Assembly: GCA_948144175.1 (NCBI GenBank) | Contig: CANXME010000784.1 | Location: forward strand, 535,001 to 599,000 | DNA length: 64,000 nt | Origin: Closterium sp. NIES-65 | Taxonomy: Eukaryota > Streptophyta > Zygnematophyceae > Desmidiales > Closteriaceae | Direction of reading: 5' to 3' | Shown here: one piece after another, positions 19,100 to 28,561 of the stretch | Numbering within the stretch: position 1 is the stretch's first letter | Layout of the letters: every line of letters begins with the position of its first letter | Position numbers and translations under genes: made by a program | Notes under the pieces: generated by a model | What the model saw: the letters and a program-made list of their open reading frames with translations, nothing else | Database searches by the model: none | Told to the model about the DNA's origin: nothing

Positions 19100-19850
19100 C
19101 CCCGCCGCTTTCACTGACGCGGCCCCGCCGCCCTCTCTGACGGGGCCCCGCCGCCGGCCCTTACGCGGCCCCGTCGCCGGCTCTCACGCGGCCCCGCAGC
19201 AGGCTCTGTCGCGGCCCCGCCCCGGCCTTTACGCGGCCCCGCCGCCTGCTCTCACGCGGCCCCGCCCCGGCTCCTTCGCGGCCCCGCCGCCTGCTCTCGC
19301 GCGGCCCCGCCCCGGCTTCTACGCGGCCCCGCCCCGGCTTTCACGCGGCCCCGCCGACGACTTTGTCGCGGCCCCGCCCAGGCCCTTACGCGGCCCCGCC
19401 ACCTGCTCTCACGCGGCCCCGCCCCGGCTCCTTCGCGGCCCCGCCGCCTGCTCTCGCGCGGCCCCGCCCCGGCTTCTACGCGGCCCCGCCCCGGCTTTCA
19501 CGCGGCCCCGCCGACGACTTTGTCGCGGCCCCGCCCAGGCCCTTACGCGGCCCCGCCACCTGCTCTCACGCGGCCCCGCCCCGGCTCCTTCGCGGCCCCG
19601 CCGCCTGCTCTCGCGCGGCCCCGCCCCGGCTTCCACGCGGCCCCGCCCCGGCTTTCACGCGGCCCCGTCGACGGCTCTGTCGCGGCCCCGCCCAGGCCCT
19701 TACGCGGCCCCGCCGCCTGCCCCCGTCGCGGCCCGGTCGCCTCCTGACGGCTCCTGCCGTCACCTTCTACCGGCCCCGCAACTGCACCTGCTGGCCCCGC
19801 CGCTGCACCTACCGGCCCCCACCACCCAACCCCTCTTTTCCCGTCGCCTG
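19100..19850 (+). repeat. GC-rich leader repeats of Copia-1
   Basis: Irregular units around gcggccccgccgcc with a higher-order repeat of 157 bp (for example 19363 and 19520). Equivalent arrays occupy the leaders of Copia-2 (about 32550-33420) and Copia-3 (about 60430-60950). A second tract with gagccgcc repeats follows at 19930-20160. Open frames through it are Arg/Pro/Ala repeats and are not supported as genes. Confidence 0.9.
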
Positions 19851-20304
19851 TCGAGGCGACCTGAGGGGGCCGCTTGCGGGTGGCAGGTGCGTGGCCTCCC
19901 CTGCTTCTCCTCCTCCTTCATCGCTCACCTGCAGCCGCCGAGCCGCCCTGCACCCGAGCCGCCCAGCAGCCGAGCCGCCCTGCCGCCGAGCCGCCGAGTC
20001 GCTGAGCTGCTGAGCTGCTGTTGCTGCCGAGCCGCCCTGCCGCCGAGCCGCCGAGTCACCGAGCTGCTGAGCTGCAGTTGCTGCCGAGCCGCCTTGCCAC
20101 CGAGCCGCCCGAGTCGCCCGAGCCGCCGAGCCGCCGAGCTGCCGAGCCACTGAGTCGCCGAGCCTACTCTTCCCACCACTGGTGAGCTCTTGCCCTGCTA
20201 GCACGCTGCGCTTCGCCTGCTTGCCTGCCTGCCTGCCTTTTGGCTTGCCTGGCTGCCTGCCTTCCTGCTGCTAGTCCTGCTCCTGCTTCTACTTGCGGAG
20301 CCAG

Positions 20305-23300
20305 ATGCAGCCCCAGCGACGCCTGCGTGAGTCCCTCACGCCCCAGCAGCTGCGTGAGTGGTACGCTGGTTGGGGCTGTAGGGGTGGCGACGCTACTCCT
20401 ACTTCCACTCCTGCTGCTTCTACTCGTGGTGGCGGCCAGATGCAGCTCCCGCGACCCTCTCGCGTGTCTCTCACGCCTCGCCAGCTTCGTGAGTGGTACG
20501 CTCAGAGTGGAGGGTCTCTCAGTGCTGTTCGCTGCTCTTACGTGATTCGCACTGGTACTCGGACTGGTCAGCCTTGTGGGACACGTAGTCATACACCGTC
20601 CCGCTGCTTCGCCCGTCTGAGCGACGCCTGGCGTACCGTGTTTGGCGACGAGGCTGAGCTTCCCGACTGGGTGGAGTTGCTTAGGCAGAGGGTAGATATA
20701 TATGCTCTTGACTATGATGCTATTCTCACTGCCATGTATGCATTGCCTACTAGTGCTGACCGTGCCGGTCACCTGTGCGTCCCGCCTGACCCAGGTATAG
20801 GACCTGCTGCTCTAGCTACTGGTGAGGCTGCTGCTCTGGGTGCTAGTGAGTCTCCTGCTCCAGGTACAGGTGCGGCTGCTGCTCTAGGTGCTCGTGAGTC
20901 TGCTTCCTCAGGTGCGGGTGAGGCTGCGCTCTCAGGTACCGCGTTGGCTTCGGCCTCCCTCACCTTTACACTTGACTCTGGGGCTTCTCGCTCCTTCTTT
21001 CGGGACCGCACCACACTCACGCCGCTTGGTCGGCCGGTTGCAGTCTCCCTGGCTGACCCCTCTGGGGGTCCTGTCCTCGCTCACTTCTCCACTGTCCTCC
21101 CGTGTCCGGCTGCCCCCTCGGGCACCCTGTCTGGCCTGTACCTCCCCTCGTTCTCGACGAACTTGGTGAGTGGTGCAGACCTACAGGATGCGGGGGTTCA
21201 CCAGTTCACTCCTGCGAGTCAGCGGGTGACCCACTGCACGGACGCACGCACAGGCCGGCACCTGGCCACGTTCTCGCGTCGGCCGGGGTCGAGCCTCTAC
21301 ACCCTGACCACTGAGTCTCCTCCTGTCCCCGCGTCCGGTCAGGTAGCAGCGTCGGGTCAGGTGTTTGCTGCTGCGTCCAGGTCTGGTCCTGAGTCTGCCC
21401 CCTGTGCTTGTCGCCTCCTGTCTCACGAGACTCTCCTGTGGCACCACCGTCTTGGCCACCCCTCCTTGCCCCGTCTTCGGAGCATGGCTTCCCGTGTCCT
21501 TGTCTCTGGTCTTCCCCAGTCTCTCCCTCCTCTCCCCTCCGGGCCAGGACCTTCCTGTGTCCCCTGTGTCGAGGGTCGCCTCCGGGCTACTCCTCACTCC
21601 TCCCACTTCCCCCCGACAGAGGCTCCCCTGCAGACGCTTCACATGGATGTGTGGGGCCCAGCCCCCGTCCGTGGGCAGGATTACGAGCGCTACTTCCTGT
21701 TGGTGGTTGACGACTACTCGCGTTACACCACAGTCCTCCCCTTGTGCAGCAAGGGTGCGGTCACTGAGGTGCTGATCGACTGGATCCGCGAGGCTCGTCT
21801 CCAGCTCAGGAAGAGCTTCGGCTCGGACTTTCCTGTTCTGCGTCTGCACTCGGACAGAGGCGGAGAGTTCTCCTCTGGCCTTCTGCGTGCCTACTGTCGT
21901 GCGCGAGGCATTCGCCAGTCCTTCACGCTTCCGGACTCACCACAACAAAATGGGATTGCTGAGCGCCGCATTGGCATGGTCATGGATGTCGCTCGTACGT
22001 CCATGATGCATGCGGCTGCCCCCCATTTTCTGTGGCCGTTTGCGGTGAGGTACGCGGCGCATCAGCTCAACCTTCACCCCCGGGTCTCTCGGCCTGCGAT
22101 GTCCCCAGCCTTGCTGTGGACAGGGAAGGTTGGCGATGCGTCTGTGTTCCGTGTCTGGGGATCTCGGGCGTTTGTCCGCGACTTGTCTGCGGACAAGCTG
22201 TCCCCTCGTGCTGCTCCCTGTGTCTTCCTTGGCTTCCCCACTGACGCCCCAGGGTGGCAGTTTTACCACCCCTCCTCTCGTCGTGTTCTGTCCTCCCAGG
22301 ACGTCACGTTCGACGAGTCAGTCCCCTTCTACCGTCTCTTCCCCTACCGCACTCCTTCCCTCCCCCCTCCCCCGGACTTCCTTGTGCCGGTTCCCCCCCC
22401 GGTAGACCCCCTTCCCCCTCAGGTTCCTGCCCCCTCAGGTGTGTCCCAGGTAGACGCCGTTGACCCGGTCGAGGTTACAGGTGACTCTGGTGCTGCTGCG
22501 GGTGCTGAGCCTGGGGGTGCTGACTCTGGGGGTGCTGTGCGCGGGGGTGCTGAGCCTGGGGGTGCTACTGCTGGGGGTACTGGGCCTGCGGGTGCTACTG
22601 CGGAGGGTGCGGAGCCTGGGGGTGCTGAGCCGGGGGGTGCTGTGCCTGGAGGTGCTGGGCCTGGAGGTGCTGGGTCTGGGGGTGCTGGGTCGGGAGCTGC
22701 TGAGCCTGGGGTTTCTCCTGCTGCTGCGTCTCGCCGGGAGCCCCTCTCTCCACAGGAGCTGCGCGAGTGGTTCGCTCGCCGCTGGAGGCATGCTGCTGAG
22801 TCTGGAGGTGCTGCTGGAGCTGGAGCTGGAGCTTCTTCGGCCGTCGAGGGTGCGGGTGCTGCCGGTCCCGGAGCTGCTGGACCTGCGGGTCCTCTTGGAG
22901 CTGGAGCTGCTGAGGGCGTTGGTGCTGAGCCTACTGCTGTTGGTCCTGCCGCTGGAGGTGTGGGTGGCGCTGGTGCTGTCGCTGAGGGTGCTTGTGCTGT
23001 CCCTGCTGCGTCTAGAGCTGCTGAGCCTGGGGTTTCTCCTGCTGCTGCGTCTCGCCGGGAGCCCCTCTCTCCACAGGAGCTGCGCGAGTGGCTCGCTCGC
23101 CGCTGGAGGCGTGCTGCTGAGTCTGGAGGTGCTGCTGGAGCTGGAGCTGGAGCTTCTTCGACCGTCGAGGGTGCGGGTGCTGCCGGTCCCGGAGCTGCTG
23201 GACCTGCGGGTCCTCCTGGAGCTGGAGCTGCAGAGGGCGTTGGTGCTGAGCCTACTGCTGTTGGTCCTGCCGCTGGAGGTGTGGGTGGCGCTGGTGCTGT

Positions 23301-25581
23301 CGCTGAGGGTGCTGGTGCTGTCCCTGCTGCGTCTGGAGCTGCCGCGCGGCCTCGGCCGTACTTCGTTCCGCTCCTTGGTCTTTCTCCTCCAATAGAGGGT
23401 CCACCGCCTGTCCAGTCGCAGTCTCTGCTGGAGCCTTCCTCTCCACTGCCTGCTCCCTCTCCTTACACTGGTCCTACTGGAGGTCTTGCTGAGCGTCGTG
23501 AGCCTGCGTCTCGTCCCGCGTCACCTGTTCGTGCTGCTCGTGCTAGTGGTCGCAGTTCGCGTCAGCGTCCTCCTCCTGTCCCTGGCACGCACCGGATGTC
23601 TTTGCGTCCGTCCACTGCTCCTCTGCGTGCCCCTTTGCCTTCTCCTACTGAGTCCTCTCTTCCTGCGCTTGCCGACCCTGAGTCGGACTCTCTTCGTGCT
23701 GCCAGCCCTACTGTCACGCGTCTGCTTGCTACTGTCGTCACTGACCCCTCTTTTGAGTCCACTGCTGCGTCTGCTCTAGTCGCTGAGCTCGTCGACTTTG
23801 CTGCTCGCTGTCGTCTCGACTACGCTGCTAGTCTTGTTGCTGAGTCTGCGTCTGTCTGTCCTCCGTCCGTCGGGGGTGAGTGTGCTCTTAGCACGGACGT
23901 CCTAGAGGACAGGCAGGAGGAGTTACAGTGTCTAGCGGCTGCTTCACCTCATCTCGCGTCTGTTCTGCTTGCCCCTGAGGGAGACCCGGATGCACTAGAC
24001 ATCCCGACTCCACGTTCTTACGCGGAGGCCGTAGAGGGTCCCTACTCCTCTCAGTGGCAGGCAGCTATGGATGCAGAGATGGCTTCCTGGAAGTCCACAG
24101 GCACCTACGTTGACGCGGTTCCCCCTCCTGGGGCGAACATCGTCAGTGGCATGTGGATCTTCAGGGTGAAGCGGCCGCCGGGCTCTCCACCTGTCTTCAA
24201 GGCACGGTACGTTGCTCGTGGCTTCAGCCAGCGGCAGGGAGTTGACTACTTTCAGACCTTCTCTCCCACCCCGAAGATGACTACTCTTCGGGTGCTGCTG
24301 CACATAGCCGCTCAGCGCGACTACGAGCTTCACTCTCTCGACTTCAGCACTGCGTTCTTGCAGGGTAGCTTGCACGAGGAGATCTGGCTTCGCCGTCCAC
24401 CTGGCTTCACTGGGACTTTCCCTCCTGGCACCCAGTGGAGCCTCCGACGGCCAGTCTACGGTCTCCGCCAGGCACCGCGTGAGTGGCACGACACACTGAG
24501 GACTACGCTTGCGGCTCTTGGGTTTGCTCCTTCTACTGCTGACCCGTCGCTGTTTCTTCGCACCGACACTTCCCTGCCGCCGTTCTACATCCTCGTGTAC
24601 GTCGACGACTTGGTCTTTGCCACAGCGGACACTGCTGGACTCGCCTACGTGAAGTCCGAGCTGCAGAAGAGACACACGTGCACAGACCTGGGTGAATTGC
24701 GCAGCTACCTTGGCTTGCAGATCACTCGGGACAGAGCACGCCGCACCATTACCTTGACTCAGTCACACATGGTGCAGCAGGTCCTTCAGCGCTTCGGCTT
24801 CACGTACTCCTCGCCTCAGGCCACTCCTCTGCCTACTCGCCACTCACTCTCAGCTCTGCCTTCGGATGAGTCCGTAGAGTCGAGTGGTCCGTATGCAGAG
24901 CTTGTTGGCTGCCTCATGTACCTGATGACCTGCACACGACCTGACCTTGCATACCCTCTGAGCATTCTTGCACGCTATGTTGCTCCTGGGAGACACAGAC
25001 CGGAGCACATGGCTGCAGCGAAGAGGGTATTGCGCTACCTGTGCAGTACGTCGGGCATGGGGCTAGTGCTTGGAGGGCGGAGTCCAGTGGTCCTTACCGG
25101 CCACGCGGACGCTTCTTGGGCTGACGACCAGGCTACGCAGCGGTCGTCACAGGGTTACACCTTCAGCCTTGGTTCCGGCTCTGTCTCGTGGCGGTCTACT
25201 CGCTCGTCTTCGGTTCTCGGCTCCAGTTGTGAGGCTGAGATCTACGCCGGGGCCATGGCTGCACAGGAGCTTCGCTGGCTCACCTACCTGCTGACTGACC
25301 TTGGAGAGCTGCCTCGTTCTCCTCCAGTGCTGTACGTAGACAACAAGGCCATGCTGGCCTTGTGTCGAGAGCAGCGCTTGGAGCACAGAACGAAGCACAT
25401 TGCTCTCCGCTACTTCCTTGCTCGTGAGCTGCAGCAGCGTGGTCAGTTGCGACTTGCGTACGTGGCCTCTGAGGCCAACACTGCTGATGTGTTCACCAAG
25501 GCACTCGCGCCTTGTGACCATCAGCGCTTTTGCACCCAGCTGGGTCTTGTGCCTGTCTTGCCTCACTTGCTCTCCTCTTGA
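20305..25581 (+). CDS. Copia-1 polyprotein lacking the capsid domain
   Basis: 1758 residues from ATG 20305 to TGA, with no internal stop. It starts with two LTPxQLREWYA motifs (about residues 10 and 58) and a Cys-rich segment. Protease LDSGASRSFF is at about 222. The GAG-pre-integrase HHRLGHPSL is at about 378. The integrase core shows MDVWGP (about 447), HSDRGGEF (about 513) and SPQQNGIAERR (about 545). A Gly/Ala/Glu-rich linker at about 720-1010 holds a 107-residue tandem duplication. RT starts WQAAMDAEMASW (about 1251) and has YVDD at about 1430. RNase H shows HADASWADD (about 1600), SCEAEIYA (about 1641), YVDNKAM (about 1676) and ANTADVFTKAL. All copia catalytic residues are present. The missing upstream Gag and the intact frame make it either a recently mobilised Gag-deleted copy or one with another initiation strategy. 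Confidence 0.9.
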   Translation: MQPQRRLRESLTPQQLREWYAGWGCRGGDATPTSTPAASTRGGGQMQLPRPSRVSLTPRQLREWYAQSGGSLSAVRCSYVIRTGTRTGQPCGTRSHTPSRCFARLSDAWRTVFGDEAELPDWVELLRQRVDIYALDYDAILTAMYALPTSADRAGHLCVPPDPGIGPAALATGEAAALGASESPAPGTGAAAALGARESASSGAGEAALSGTALASASLTFTLDSGASRSFFRDRTTLTPLGRPVAVSLADPSGGPVLAHFSTVLPCPAAPSGTLSGLYLPSFSTNLVSGADLQDAGVHQFTPASQRVTHCTDARTGRHLATFSRRPGSSLYTLTTESPPVPASGQVAASGQVFAAASRSGPESAPCACRLLSHETLLWHHRLGHPSLPRLRSMASRVLVSGLPQSLPPLPSGPGPSCVPCVEGRLRATPHSSHFPPTEAPLQTLHMDVWGPAPVRGQDYERYFLLVVDDYSRYTTVLPLCSKGAVTEVLIDWIREARLQLRKSFGSDFPVLRLHSDRGGEFSSGLLRAYCRARGIRQSFTLPDSPQQNGIAERRIGMVMDVARTSMMHAAAPHFLWPFAVRYAAHQLNLHPRVSRPAMSPALLWTGKVGDASVFRVWGSRAFVRDLSADKLSPRAAPCVFLGFPTDAPGWQFYHPSSRRVLSSQDVTFDESVPFYRLFPYRTPSLPPPPDFLVPVPPPVDPLPPQVPAPSGVSQVDAVDPVEVTGDSGAAAGAEPGGADSGGAVRGGAEPGGATAGGTGPAGATAEGAEPGGAEPGGAVPGGAGPGGAGSGGAGSGAAEPGVSPAAASRREPLSPQELREWFARRWRHAAESGGAAGAGAGASSAVEGAGAAGPGAAGPAGPLGAGAAEGVGAEPTAVGPAAGGVGGAGAVAEGACAVPAASRAAEPGVSPAAASRREPLSPQELREWLARRWRRAAESGGAAGAGAGASSTVEGAGAAGPGAAGPAGPPGAGAAEGVGAEPTAVGPAAGGVGGAGAVAEGAGAVPAASGAAARPRPYFVPLLGLSPPIEGPPPVQSQSLLEPSSPLPAPSPYTGPTGGLAERREPASRPASPVRAARASGRSSRQRPPPVPGTHRMSLRPSTAPLRAPLPSPTESSLPALADPESDSLRAASPTVTRLLATVVTDPSFESTAASALVAELVDFAARCRLDYAASLVAESASVCPPSVGGECALSTDVLEDRQEELQCLAAASPHLASVLLAPEGDPDALDIPTPRSYAEAVEGPYSSQWQAAMDAEMASWKSTGTYVDAVPPPGANIVSGMWIFRVKRPPGSPPVFKARYVARGFSQRQGVDYFQTFSPTPKMTTLRVLLHIAAQRDYELHSLDFSTAFLQGSLHEEIWLRRPPGFTGTFPPGTQWSLRRPVYGLRQAPREWHDTLRTTLAALGFAPSTADPSLFLRTDTSLPPFYILVYVDDLVFATADTAGLAYVKSELQKRHTCTDLGELRSYLGLQITRDRARRTITLTQSHMVQQVLQRFGFTYSSPQATPLPTRHSLSALPSDESVESSGPYAELVGCLMYLMTCTRPDLAYPLSILARYVAPGRHRPEHMAAAKRVLRYLCSTSGMGLVLGGRSPVVLTGHADASWADDQATQRSSQGYTFSLGSGSVSWRSTRSSSVLGSSCEAEIYAGAMAAQELRWLTYLLTDLGELPRSPPVLYVDNKAMLALCREQRLEHRTKHIALRYFLARELQQRGQLRLAYVASEANTADVFTKALAPCDHQRFCTQLGLVPVLPHLLSS

Positions 25582-25791
25582 CTTCACTTGTACTGTGACA
25601 TATATATATATCTGCTCTTGCTTGTCTAGTTTTATATATATATGTGTCTGTACTCCTGCATGTGAACTGGCCTCTGGCCCTGCTCTTGTGCTCGGACTGT
25701 GTGGTGACTTTGTGATCCACCCTGAGCTTGCTTTGCTTTGCTTGACTGGTCTTGTGACCCCTTGTTCTCCCCCACTTTGCCTATGGGGGTG

Positions 25792-25923
25792 TGTCAAACA
25801 TTATATGTGTTCTGCTTGTGTAGGCTACAGTGGGTTAGCCTATAGGGGGTACACAATTCTAGGGTTTCCTACTTGTACTCATTTCACTGCTAGTTCATTC
25901 ATTCCTGTTCGCTGATTCTGACA
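25792..25923 (+). repeat. Copia-1 3' LTR
   Basis: 132 bp, two differences from the left LTR. It is preceded by a short polypurine-like tatgggggtg. Right TSD GCTGT is at 25924-25928. Confidence 0.95.
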
Positions 25924-26287
25924 GCTGTACCCCCGGATTTAGCGGAGCTGATTTGGAGGTACCCGGAAATCTTCCCCGACGATCTGCCACCTGGACTGCC
26001 ACTGGAGAGACCTGAGGACCACAAAATCCAGCTAGAACCTGGAGCGCAACCAACCGTTCGGACACAGTGGCGGTTGACCCAGCCGGAACTCGAGGAGCTG
26101 CGACGACAAATCAACGCACTGTTGGAAAAAGGGTTCATTCGGGCCAGCACATCTCCTTTCGCAGCACCGATTCTGTTCACTCCGAAGAAAGACGGCGGGC
26201 TTCGCATGTGTATCGACTATCGCGCGCTGAACAGAGTCACCATCAAGTCTCGCTACCCAATCCCACGAACCGACGACCTCCTCGACC
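25924..26287 (+). pseudogene. Gypsy Pol part 2: N-terminal RT, between the two insertions
   Basis: Reads [20 protein letters not shown], then [58 protein letters not shown] and [13 protein letters not shown]. This is the canonical chromoviral linker and RT fingers. It stops at the CGACC target of Copia-2 and resumes in frame at 33666. Confidence 0.95.
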
Positions 26288-26418
26288 TGAGAAAATGAGA
26301 ACGAGAATGAATGAACTATGAATGAAAAAAGTACAAGTACTAACCCTAATTGGGTTGTACCCCTTGTGGGCTACCCCACTATAGCCTACACAATATGCAA
26401 AAGCTATATGTTCTGACA
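26288..26418 (-). repeat. Copia-2 3' LTR
   Basis: 131 bp; on the plus strand TGAGAAAATG...TCTGACA. The neighbouring cacacccccatagg is the complement of the polypurine tract seen in Copia-1. A TA dinucleotide tract lies inside the element at about 26602-26632. Confidence 0.95.
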
Positions 26419-26598
26419 CACCCCCATAGGCAAAGTGGGGGAGAACAAGGGGTCTCAAGACCAGTCAAGCACAGCAAAGCAAAGCAAGCTCAGGGTGGAT
26501 CACGAAGTCACCACACAGTCCGAGCACAAGGTCAAGGCCACAAGGCCAGTTCACATGCAGGGGTAGACATATATATATAAGGCTAGACAAGCAAGAGC

Positions 26599-26635
<37 letters not shown>

Positions 26636-26650
26636 AGAGTACAAACAAGG

Positions 26651-27352
26651 TCAAGAGGTGAGCAAGTGAGGCAAGACTAGGACAAGTCCCAGCTGAGTGC
26701 AGAAGCGCTGATGATCACAAGGCGGAAGTGCCTTGGTGAAAACATCAGCAGTGTTGGCCTTAGAGGCCACGTATGCAAGTCGCAACTGACCACGCTGCTG
26801 CAGCTCACGAGCAAGAAAGTAGCGGAGAGCAATGTGCTTCGTTCTGTGCTCCAGGCGCTGCTCTCGACACAAGGCCAGCATGGCCTTGTTGTCTACGTAC
26901 AGCACTGGAGGAGAACGAGGCGACTCTCCAAGGTCGGTCAGCAGGTAGGTGAGCCAGCAAAGCTCCTGTGAAGCCATAGCCCCGGCGTAGATCTCAGCCT
27001 CACAACTGGAGCCGAGAACAGAGGACGAGCGAGTAGCCCGCCACGAAACAGAGCCGGAACCAAGACTGAAGGTGTAACCCTGGGACGACCGCTGAGTAGC
27101 CTGGTCGTCAGCCCAAGAAGCGTCCGCGTGCCCAGTGAGGACCACTGGACTCCGCCCTCCAAGCACTAGCCCCATGCCCGAAGTACTGCACAAGTAGCGC
27201 AACACCCTCTTCGCTGCAGCCATGTGCTCTGGTCGGTGTCTCCCAGGAGCAACATAGCGTGCAAGAATGCTAAGAGGGTATGCAAGGTCAGGTCGTGTGC
27301 AGGTCATCAGGTACATGAGGCAGCCAACAAGCTCTGGGTACGGGCCACTCAA
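26651..27352 (-). pseudogene. Copia-2 RT C-terminus and RNase H
   Basis: Starts with GPYPELVGCLMYLMTCTRPD and continues HADASWADDQATQRSSQGY, SCEAEIYAGA, YVDNKAMLAL, KHIALRYFLARE and ANTADVFTKAL. This piece is itself uninterrupted to its natural stop, but a TAG about 27363 separates it from the upstream RT. Confidence 0.9.
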
Positions 27353-27535
27353 CTCTACGGACTCATCCGAAGGCAGAGCTGAGAGCTAGTGGCGAGTAGA
27401 CAGAGGAGTGGCCTGAGGCGAGGAGTACGTGAAGCCGAAGCGCTGAAGGACCTGCTGCACCATGTGTGACTGAGTCAGGGTAATGGTGCGGCGTGCTATG
27501 TCCCGGGTGATCTGCAAGCCAAAGTAGCTGCACAG

Positions 27536-28147
27536 TTAACCCAGGTCTGTGCACGTGTGTCTCTTCTGCAGCTCGGACTTCACGTAGGCGAGTCCTGCAG
27601 TGTCAGCTGTGGCAAAGACCAAGTCGTCGACATACACGAGGATGTAGAACGGCGGCAGAGAGGTGTCGGTGCGCAGAAACAACGACGGGTCAGCAGTAGA
27701 GGGAGCAAACCCAAGAGCCGCAAGCGTAGTCCTCAGTGTGTCGTGCCACTCACGTGGTGCCTGGCGAAGACCGTAGACTGGCCGTCGGAGGCTCCACTGG
27801 GTGCCAGGAGGGAAAGTCCCAGTGAAGCCAGGTGGACGGCGCAGCCAGATCTCCTCGTGCAGGCTACCCTGGAAGAAAGCAGTGCTGAAGTCGAGAGAGT
27901 GAAGCTCGTAGTCGCGCTGAGCGGCTATGTGCAGCAGCACCCGAAGAGTGGCCATCTTCGGGGTGGGAGAGAAGGTCTGAAAGTAGTCAACTCCCTGCCG
28001 CTGACTGAAACCACGAGCGACGTACCGCGCCTTGAAGACAGGTGGAGAGCCTGGCAGCCGCTTCACCCTGAAGATCCACATGCCATTGACGATGTTCGCC
28101 CCATGAGGGGGAACCGCGGACTTCCAGGAAGCCATCTCTGCATCCAT
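27536..28147 (-). pseudogene. Copia-2 reverse transcriptase
   Basis: Runs from MDAEMASWKSAVPP through FRVKRLPGSPPVFKARYVAR, QTFSPTPKMATLRVLL, SLDFSTAF and ILVYVDDLVFA to a premature TAA after TCTDLG. Compared with Copia-1 it lacks a few codons after WKS. It is in the same frame as the RNase H remnant. Confidence 0.9.
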
Positions 28148-28561
28148 AGCTGCTTGCCATTGAGAGGAGTAGGGACCCTCTACGGCCTCCGCGTAAGAGC
28201 GTGGAGTCGGGATGTCTAGTGCATCCGGGTCTCCCTCAGGGGCAAGCAGTACGGACGAGAGATGAGGTGAAGCAGCAGCCAGACACTGGAAATCCTCATG
28301 CCTGTCCTCAAGGACGTCCGTGCCAAGAGCACACTCACCTCCGACGGACGGAGGACAGACAGACGCAGACTCAGCAACAAGGCTAGCAGCGTAGTCTAGA
28401 CGACAGCGAGCAGCAAAGTCGACGAGCTCAGCAACAAGAGCAGACGCAGTAGTGGACTCAAAGGAGGGGTCAGTGACGACAGTAGCAAGGAGACGCGTGA
28501 CAGTAGGACTGGCAGCACGAAGAGTGTCCGACTCCGGGTCGGCCAGCGCAGGGAGAGAGGA

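Larger units (their letters stand above)
18856..25923 (+). mobile_element. Copia-1, Ty1/copia element inserted in gypsy pol
   Basis: 7068 bp with 132-bp LTRs differing at about two positions, TSD GCTGT, a GC-rich leader and one long ORF (20305-25581). The order protease, integrase, RT, RNase H is the copia order. The Gag capsid domain found in Copia-2 and Copia-3 is missing, so it may depend on another copy for Gag. Confidence 0.95.

Noticed and set aside
19363..20013. Arg/Pro/Ala repeat frame
   Set aside because: Lies in the non-coding GC-rich leader of Copia-1; sister copies do not conserve a protein here.
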